Shown here one piece after another: positions 39,101 to 43,491 of a stretch of 43,491 nucleotides of DNA (the first letter of the stretch is position 1; each line of letters begins with the position of its first letter). A model generated the notes under the pieces. It worked only from the letters and a program-made list of their open reading frames with translations, was not told where the DNA came from and did not search any database. This DNA comes from Candidatus Scybalousia scybalohippi (GTDB lineage: Bacteria; Bacteroidota; Bacteroidia; Bacteroidales; P3), in the NCBI GenBank assembly GCA_018065645.1, contig JAGHSX010000153.1, positions 1 through 43,491 on the forward strand, written 5' to 3'. Both the position numbers and the translations under genes were made by a program.

Positions 39101-42100
39101 GAAGTTGGGATTTGACCTCATGACTCAGTTCAAAAAGAATTCTTCAGAAGACAAGAAGATTTCTTTTATTGATGGAATGTGTGGAGGACGAGAGTTCACA
39201 ATCCTTGATCCGGTAGAAGAGGAAGAAAACTACTGGAAGATAAGATGCAAGAGAGAGTACGACGATAGGCTTGGTCGTTATTTTCCGTACAATGACTTCA
39301 ACATAAAGAGAGGTGACAAGTTTGTTTTACTTGGGATTTCTCTACCTGACATGTATATCAAGGTTGCGGCACAGAAGTTACTTGACTCTGCTGTAAAGTA
39401 CTTGTCTGAGCATGATTATATAACGACTTCGTACAGTATAGAAGTTGACAGTATTTACATGCAGAGACAGCATGATGCACACATCGAGAATAGAGAAGTT
39501 TCTCTCCACGACAATATTAAGGCTGGAGACTTCATAAGAATAAAGGATATGGACATTATTCGTGATATAAACGCCATGAATGATGCCGAACTAGGTGTGC
39601 TTAATATAGTAATTGATAAGGTTGAAATTTCAGAGAATGAAGAATCACTTCCAAAGTATAGTATAACACTTAGAGAGAATAAGCGTCTTACTAAGTGGGA
39701 GAAGATAGCAAATGACATAACAGCAGGAATCTCATTCCAGGCTAGCGAGACAGTAAAGTTATCTGCCAGAGCAGCAATGGCTCGTGTAATCTCTGAAAAC
39801 AACAGTTCTGCAGACTTGAGTAACTATGTAACCAAAGATTCAGAACAAACCATAAGTGGTCATAAAACGTTCGATGGAGGTGTAGAGATAAACAACGGCG
39901 TGATGACAGATGAAATCAACACGGGTCGCATTGTTGTGAATCTCGGAACTGAACTGAACGGAACAACAGAGTTAAACGGAAACGCTGTATTCAAAAGTGG
40001 TTCAATTGGAACAGAACGTTTCTATAATGCTGCGAATGGTTTTGGATGGAAAATAGACGAACAAGGAAATGCTGTATTCGATTCTATTACTGCAAGAAAA
40101 TTCTTAGAAGTTCCAGAATTTAGATTTAGAAGAACAACTGTAAAAACAGGAATTCAGTGGCAGACTTTTGGCGGTGGAATTATAGATGAGGTTGCAACGA
40201 TTGATTCTACAACAGGAGTTGTAAAGCTAAAACTAGAAGACGGAGAGATCGGTTCTATTAAGGCAGGAGATATGTGTATGGGAATATTCCATGACGCATA
40301 CGATTCAAGCAACAATGCAGAAAACAACAGCGACTCTCATAGTGGTTCATTTGAGTTTGCCGGATTCATGACTGTATATTTCAAGGTAATTGGAATATGT
40401 GATTCTACTGGTAATACAGACAATCCAGATTCAAGATCGATGTATTTTATGTATGAATTGAGACCAATAGACGACAAATGGAGTCATCAGCATCATCCTG
40501 TTGAAGGAATGTCGTTTGCTTCTTATTCAAACGATAATGACCTTGAGCGTGATAGAAAAATGTGCGTGTATTCCACGACTAACTATACGATAATGTTAGA
40601 TCGAATGAATTCATGGGATTTTGACGGAACGAACATTGTCTATATATGCGGTAATCTCAATGATTTCAGCATACCGGCTTCTCGCTTTGTTGATGGCGAA
40701 TGGGAAGATTACATGCAGAATCTTTCTGGGTATGGCATTGCTTTTGGTAATGCGTATATGTGGGGAAATGTCACTCAATTCACAAGGGCGGCATACGTAG
40801 AATCTAAGGTATCATATTATCTTGGAGAAAACAAGACTCCTACAGAAATTGCATTAGAATGGATAACTTCAAAGGATAGTATTATTGAACGTATGACAAC
40901 AACTCCTATCAATACAGATACGGAGAAATGCAAGTATGTATATCAATCCTGGAAGACTACATTAAGTAACGGAGCAATTGATTGGTCTGAACCTCAAAGT
41001 ATTTTCACAAGAGCTTCAGCTCCTAGAACTCTCTATATGAGAAGCATATCAATGCCTTCTGTTCCTACGGTTGAGAATCCAGAAGGATGGAGCGAGGTGC
41101 CTCAATCTGGAGATTTTAACTTGAATGTTGAGTTGAAAGAAGCCACAAACTATGGTTTTTCTCAAACGGAAACAGAAGACGGAATTGTATTCAAATCTCT
41201 ATGTGGCGGGCATGATGATTCTTCTTCTTGGATGAGTATAACAATACGAGGAAAAGCTGGATCTAAAATAAGAATACCTTATTCTATAAGTTCTGAGAAA
41301 GATTACGACTTGGGCGTAATATCGAAAGAAATATACGAAGATGGGTCTGTACCTATCGAATGTCTAGTTATTTTCTCTGGAGAGGAAAGCGGCGAATTCG
41401 AATATATTCTATCATCTGATGCTGACGTATTGTATTTTGGATATTGCAAGGATGGTTCTGAAGACGAAGGGCATGATGTGTTCAATGTTAACTTTGGAAG
41501 ATTATATTCCATAACTGAAGAACTCGACGGAAATGGAAATTTCGTCAGATGGAGTGGAATTATAATGTCGGAAGGAAAAAATGGTTCCAATGGAAAGGAT
41601 GGTTCTGATGGTAAAGATGGCAAAGATGGTATCAATGGTAAAGATGGCTATAATGGCAAAGATGGTGCTAATGGAAAGGACGGAACTAGCCCTGTTTCAC
41701 TAACATCAGACATTAACGTTATTGCTTGGCCAATGGATAAGGTCTCTTGTATTGCAGATGGAACTCCAGATGCAAAAATCCATCTTACAATGAACATAGG
41801 AGACAGATCTGTATCTTCTTTCTCGAATATCATAGCAGAATCAGAGCATGACTATGGTATTGATGAGATAAACGTAGATACAAGCAATGGAATTATTACT
41901 ATTATTCCATACTTTGATGACATGATGATTGGTTATCAAAGTAATGAAATAAGAATAACTGCTACAGCTGAAGGATATACAAGAACAGTGGTAGTTCCGA
42001 TTGTTGTATCAACGTCAGGAGCGTCAACTCAAGGCCCTCAAGGAATCCAAGGTTGTGTTATTAGAATGTGTGGAGAATATAACTCCAACACTGCATACTA

Positions 42101-43262
42101 CAATGATTCGAGTCTTGCTTCACCTAGAAGCGGAGAAACTGCAAGATATATAGACATTGTTCAGTATAAGGGTCAAGATGGCACTGTTCGTTTCTATCAA
42201 AGACGAGCAAACAGTCAAGGTTCAATTGGGTTGACTCCTACATATACTACATACTGGTCTGTAGCAAATATGACCGATTTTATTGCAACTAAGGTTGTGT
42301 TATCTGAGCAGGGTTATATTGATTTTTTAACAGGTCGTGCAGTTTATATAACAGACGACGCTTCAAAGGCAAATGTTGTAGCCGGAATGCAATCTACAAC
42401 AAATCAGAACACTCCAATTATCTTTGCAGGAGCACAAAAAAACAATGCTAATAATGCCCCATACAGAGTAATGTCAGATGGATCTTTCTATGCAGAAGAT
42501 GCAACAATGGAGGGTATTGTCAAAGCCAAAGCCTACGAGCATCAGTTAGGTAAGTGGACGTATGGATTCACTATTGCATCTACCTATCAGAAGTGTTGCT
42601 TCCTGAGTGTACCAGGATATAAAGTCGGAGCTCTGATAGATGCAGATGGGTATATCACTAAATCAGAAGAAACAGCAGTAGGCGTGGCGAAAGTAAATAC
42701 CTTTGTTGGCGACATCTATTCGGTCAAAGACGATTTTACAGCAGATAGAGAAGATCCCGCCTTTGGACATGCATATATAAAATGTCTGCCTCCTGCCTGG
42801 AAATATCCGTACAGAGAGATCATACTTTCGGCAGCATACGCTACACACATGGGACACAGTACGATTCATGCCGTTAAGCAGGATCAGTATGGAGATTACG
42901 ACATAGCTGGCACTGTGCTGAATGCCTTGAGCGACCGCATAGTAGCTATGGTATCGTTCGACCGGGAAGAGGATTTCTGGGGCGAAGACCGAGTGAGCAC
43001 GCATTACGGTGTTGCATTGGAAGGTTCATTGATATATTTGGGCCGAACCAATGTCGTTCGTTTGGTCTCCATGCCATGCCAGTTGAGCGAGGACGAAAAC
43101 GTGAGCGAGGACAATCCTCAATACTTCAAGTGGGTAATAGTATCGGCAACCAATACCTATTGGATGGAGGGCTTTGGCTGGAATCCGAACACAGGACGTC
43201 GCGATTGCTGGCGAATACAGCCTAATGGAGTCTATCATGATGTACGTCAGATTGGTGAATAG
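36171..43262 (+). CDS. Tail hub / receptor-binding protein with collagen-like segment, 2363 aa
   Basis: The N-terminal 400 residues look like a tail-hub (gp27/Tal-like) region (IEYRAERFYISKRPSCKKTS). A very acidic stretch lies about 920-970. Residues about 1230-1300 contain the QTISGHKTFDGGVEINNGVM segment seen in phage fibre proteins, followed by a beta-rich domain. A collagen-like repeat of 12 Gly-X-Y triplets (GKD predominating) covers residues 1802-1837. A second short GPQGIQG and a VMSDGSFYAEDATMEGIVKA segment follow, of the kind found before chaperone or tip domains. The last 200 residues are encoded in clearly GC-richer DNA. It would bind the host and anchor the tail tip. It ends in TAG. 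Confidence 0.75.
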   Translation: MAKNTFPIYSKNGETIRGYANKLTYSGDRMGDEYVTLSVNSSIPINFEIGDYIEYRAERFYISKRPSCKKTSRYGTRGDSFVYDSVKFWPASYELKRMEMRDVVYKRPGEESHVTSNTLVTLMPSFQFYSLSVKDVAERIKANLDREFKGGNEWTIRVLCLSDEVDPDTGKPKSCYYLLNRPDGSAGFDDNYDSNYHYQAIGEKNILVDISSQKVWSVLSDVIVSQFKVNFIVKGRTITIGSEGISYEKYFGHTELMYGLNNGAVSLEAIPEESEDGLYTRLYAYGNTTNLPSRYYQRAFVEYYAPFSSSVKVFNGSNEFYSARVKGFIMSSAFSKAGDCDEYKEVFEANTTRKIRASFNGEIHKFYVTPSGEYTYFTPIEIEDKDLFKEYCIEVGMTTSSFTLSVGKNVREDVDVDAFYQYNKKITINGREWTINDVNKKYNFIEIVTGRNVVFNDGDLLENVNHQFDSKSEVQGYYIKKIYKIVQTSASCLQKIYIEVRYLNHFPLNPNILYGIPSEIQCEGIKYNISYKGGKFYSQYDAPTRGGIATGMVPENISLNDIDKSKFSSDSEYNSFIENATSITIDDVVTTYTKYSDYPKDDDSAHTHKLVAVGGYVKSDWPVKWTTIPGNVSVPNNVNVLNLMLPGFPDRSLKDYIENKYTPLNVMFTYVGNVKKVIGRKPSFALSVVSPFDNQVFYITSKGKRYKFETEYRIDENYPKEGKRYFVIQYLENDIAELFKFGAKIECGQIGFNEQDAGKLAEMNSVRFEDDYIKNLRFETNLPYSELYLEDSIKVVNTEINGEGQHFEYDDIYDEWVIYGVKKGDEDEIIRNYSNEKPIFKIASGITDASLLPEDFVICETVHSDIIASDNPNNPYIESSNTEKIGLYEKSVIFDGSVEGYDDIYPSIKETTFKQIRDAGYDIPDAMDNGDYADEDRVDSIAEAVPIEDDGLFDDLDGDGVASTIPEQDSFFVVRIKKLGFDLMTQFKKNSSEDKKISFIDGMCGGREFTILDPVEEEENYWKIRCKREYDDRLGRYFPYNDFNIKRGDKFVLLGISLPDMYIKVAAQKLLDSAVKYLSEHDYITTSYSIEVDSIYMQRQHDAHIENREVSLHDNIKAGDFIRIKDMDIIRDINAMNDAELGVLNIVIDKVEISENEESLPKYSITLRENKRLTKWEKIANDITAGISFQASETVKLSARAAMARVISENNSSADLSNYVTKDSEQTISGHKTFDGGVEINNGVMTDEINTGRIVVNLGTELNGTTELNGNAVFKSGSIGTERFYNAANGFGWKIDEQGNAVFDSITARKFLEVPEFRFRRTTVKTGIQWQTFGGGIIDEVATIDSTTGVVKLKLEDGEIGSIKAGDMCMGIFHDAYDSSNNAENNSDSHSGSFEFAGFMTVYFKVIGICDSTGNTDNPDSRSMYFMYELRPIDDKWSHQHHPVEGMSFASYSNDNDLERDRKMCVYSTTNYTIMLDRMNSWDFDGTNIVYICGNLNDFSIPASRFVDGEWEDYMQNLSGYGIAFGNAYMWGNVTQFTRAAYVESKVSYYLGENKTPTEIALEWITSKDSIIERMTTTPINTDTEKCKYVYQSWKTTLSNGAIDWSEPQSIFTRASAPRTLYMRSISMPSVPTVENPEGWSEVPQSGDFNLNVELKEATNYGFSQTETEDGIVFKSLCGGHDDSSSWMSITIRGKAGSKIRIPYSISSEKDYDLGVISKEIYEDGSVPIECLVIFSGEESGEFEYILSSDADVLYFGYCKDGSEDEGHDVFNVNFGRLYSITEELDGNGNFVRWSGIIMSEGKNGSNGKDGSDGKDGKDGINGKDGYNGKDGANGKDGTSPVSLTSDINVIAWPMDKVSCIADGTPDAKIHLTMNIGDRSVSSFSNIIAESEHDYGIDEINVDTSNGIITIIPYFDDMMIGYQSNEIRITATAEGYTRTVVVPIVVSTSGASTQGPQGIQGCVIRMCGEYNSNTAYYNDSSLASPRSGETARYIDIVQYKGQDGTVRFYQRRANSQGSIGLTPTYTTYWSVANMTDFIATKVVLSEQGYIDFLTGRAVYITDDASKANVVAGMQSTTNQNTPIIFAGAQKNNANNAPYRVMSDGSFYAEDATMEGIVKAKAYEHQLGKWTYGFTIASTYQKCCFLSVPGYKVGALIDADGYITKSEETAVGVAKVNTFVGDIYSVKDDFTADREDPAFGHAYIKCLPPAWKYPYREIILSAAYATHMGHSTIHAVKQDQYGDYDIAGTVLNALSDRIVAMVSFDREEDFWGEDRVSTHYGVALEGSLIYLGRTNVVRLVSMPCQLSEDENVSEDNPQYFKWVIVSATNTYWMEGFGWNPNTGRRDCWRIQPNGVYHDVRQIGE
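41574..41681 (+). repeat. Collagen-like Gly-X-Y repeat in the receptor-binding protein
   Basis: Twelve uninterrupted Gly-X-Y codon triplets encode mainly GKD, GSN and similar units. The repeats are near-identical at DNA level (GGTAAAGATGGCAAAGATGG), so replication slippage could alter their number. Collagen-like segments in phage fibres form trimeric stalks. Confidence 0.85.
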
Positions 43263-43320
43263 TATAGCCACAACATTTTAATACTAAATTAAAAATTGTT
43301 ATACAACTTTTGATAGAACG

Positions 43321-43353
43321 TTTGCAAAGATTGTTCAAAAGAACTATCTTTGC
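43321..43353 (+). promoter_or_regulatory. Bacteroidetes-type promoter before the last gene
   Basis: TTTG (43321-43324), 20 bp, TATCTTTGC (43345-43353), followed 26 bp later by the ATG of the last gene. A new transcription unit therefore starts after the receptor-binding gene. Confidence 0.75.
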
Positions 43354-43379
43354 GGCGTTATAACAAAAAAATCATATAT

Positions 43380-43491
43380 ATGAAAGAATTAAAACAGATA
43401 ACGTTTGGTCAGGTCTGCGAAGCAATAGATCAATCAAATAAGAATAAAGAGTCAATTGAAGCGTTGAATACTCGCACCGCCGATTTAGAAC
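43380..43491 (+). CDS. Partial gene at the window end (at least 37 aa)
   Basis: ATG at 43380 opens a frame that continues past the last base. The visible start, MKELKQITFGQVCEAIDQSN followed by a charged helix (KNKESIEALNTRTADLE), looks like an N-terminal coiled coil or tail-anchor helix. The preceding promoter supports the start. Together with its place after the receptor-binding gene, this could be a further fibre or a chaperone. Nothing more can be said from the fragment. Confidence 0.55.
   Translation, partial: MKELKQITFGQVCEAIDQSNKNKESIEALNTRTADLE

Noticed and set aside
43261..43293. Weak inverted repeat TAGTAT...ATACTA after the receptor-binding gene
   Set aside because: Only 6 bp of stem with a long loop, too weak to call a terminator.
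1..43491. Stop-codon reassignment as in some crAss-like phages
   Set aside because: TAG ends real genes (for example at 11037 and 43262), TGA ends others, and no gene needs in-frame readthrough of a stop codon.
1..43491. CRISPR array, insertion sequence, integrase or att site
   Set aside because: No regularly spaced repeats, transposase or recombinase motifs, or host-like flanks were seen.

Overview
The window is part of a tailed double-stranded DNA phage (siphovirus-like) genome whose host is very probably a member of the Bacteroidales (Bacteroides/Prevotella group). The host assignment rests mainly on promoters: eight intergenic sites share one architecture, TTTG (once CTTG), then exactly 20 bp, then TAnnTTTGC, which is the Bacteroidetes -33/-7 promoter. 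Shine-Dalgarno sequences are weak or absent, the DNA is AT-rich, and several proteins belong to types common in gut Bacteroidetes phages. The standard genetic code is used, since genes end in TAA, TGA and TAG. No integrase, host gene or att site is visible, so nothing marks this as an integrated prophage. The last gene runs off the right end, so the window is not a complete unit.

Layout, left to right. (1) 1-870: gene-poor flank with long alternating purine/pyrimidine tracts, short repeats and, at its right side, the terminator of the next unit. (2) 874-3033, leftward: a putative small terminase, a frameshifted small gene and five small genes (two membrane proteins, one DUF551-like), plus an 88-nt element with a 10-bp terminal stem. 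(3) 3175-6703, rightward: superfamily 3 helicase/primase-like protein, small unknowns, a frameshifted DUF4406-type gene and a RuvC-like resolvase. (4) 6839-11422, rightward: small virion-like proteins, candidate fibre/adhesin proteins including one with permuted FISUMP/C-type-lectin-like halves and a LamG-like end, and a zincin-like membrane protein lacking its catalytic Glu. (5) 11537-15688, leftward: large terminase, portal, MuF-like minor head protein. (6) 15829-33658, rightward: an initiator-like tRNA-Met(CAT) as first product, then scaffold, decoration, major capsid, connectors, two paralogous tail-tube proteins, tail chaperones with a -1 frameshift at nine A residues, and a 3660-residue tape measure with an embedded muramidase-like domain. 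(7) 33699-34541, leftward: a two-gene moron (SHOCT protein and small membrane protein). (8) 34748-43262, rightward: holin, DUF5675 candidate endolysin, Dit-like protein and a 2363-residue tail hub/receptor-binding protein with a collagen-like segment and a GC-richer C-terminus. (9) 43380 to the end: start of another gene behind its own promoter.

The genes together describe packaging, head, long non-contractile tail, lysis and adsorption. The tape measure predicts a tail of roughly half a micrometre. Most transcription units have a recognisable promoter and several have hairpin terminators. The least expected features are the initiator-like tRNA leading the structural operon from a mirror-image divergent promoter, the doubled tail-tube gene with a terminator-like hairpin after each copy, three poly-A-associated frame changes (one almost certainly programmed), and the permuted lectin-like adhesin.
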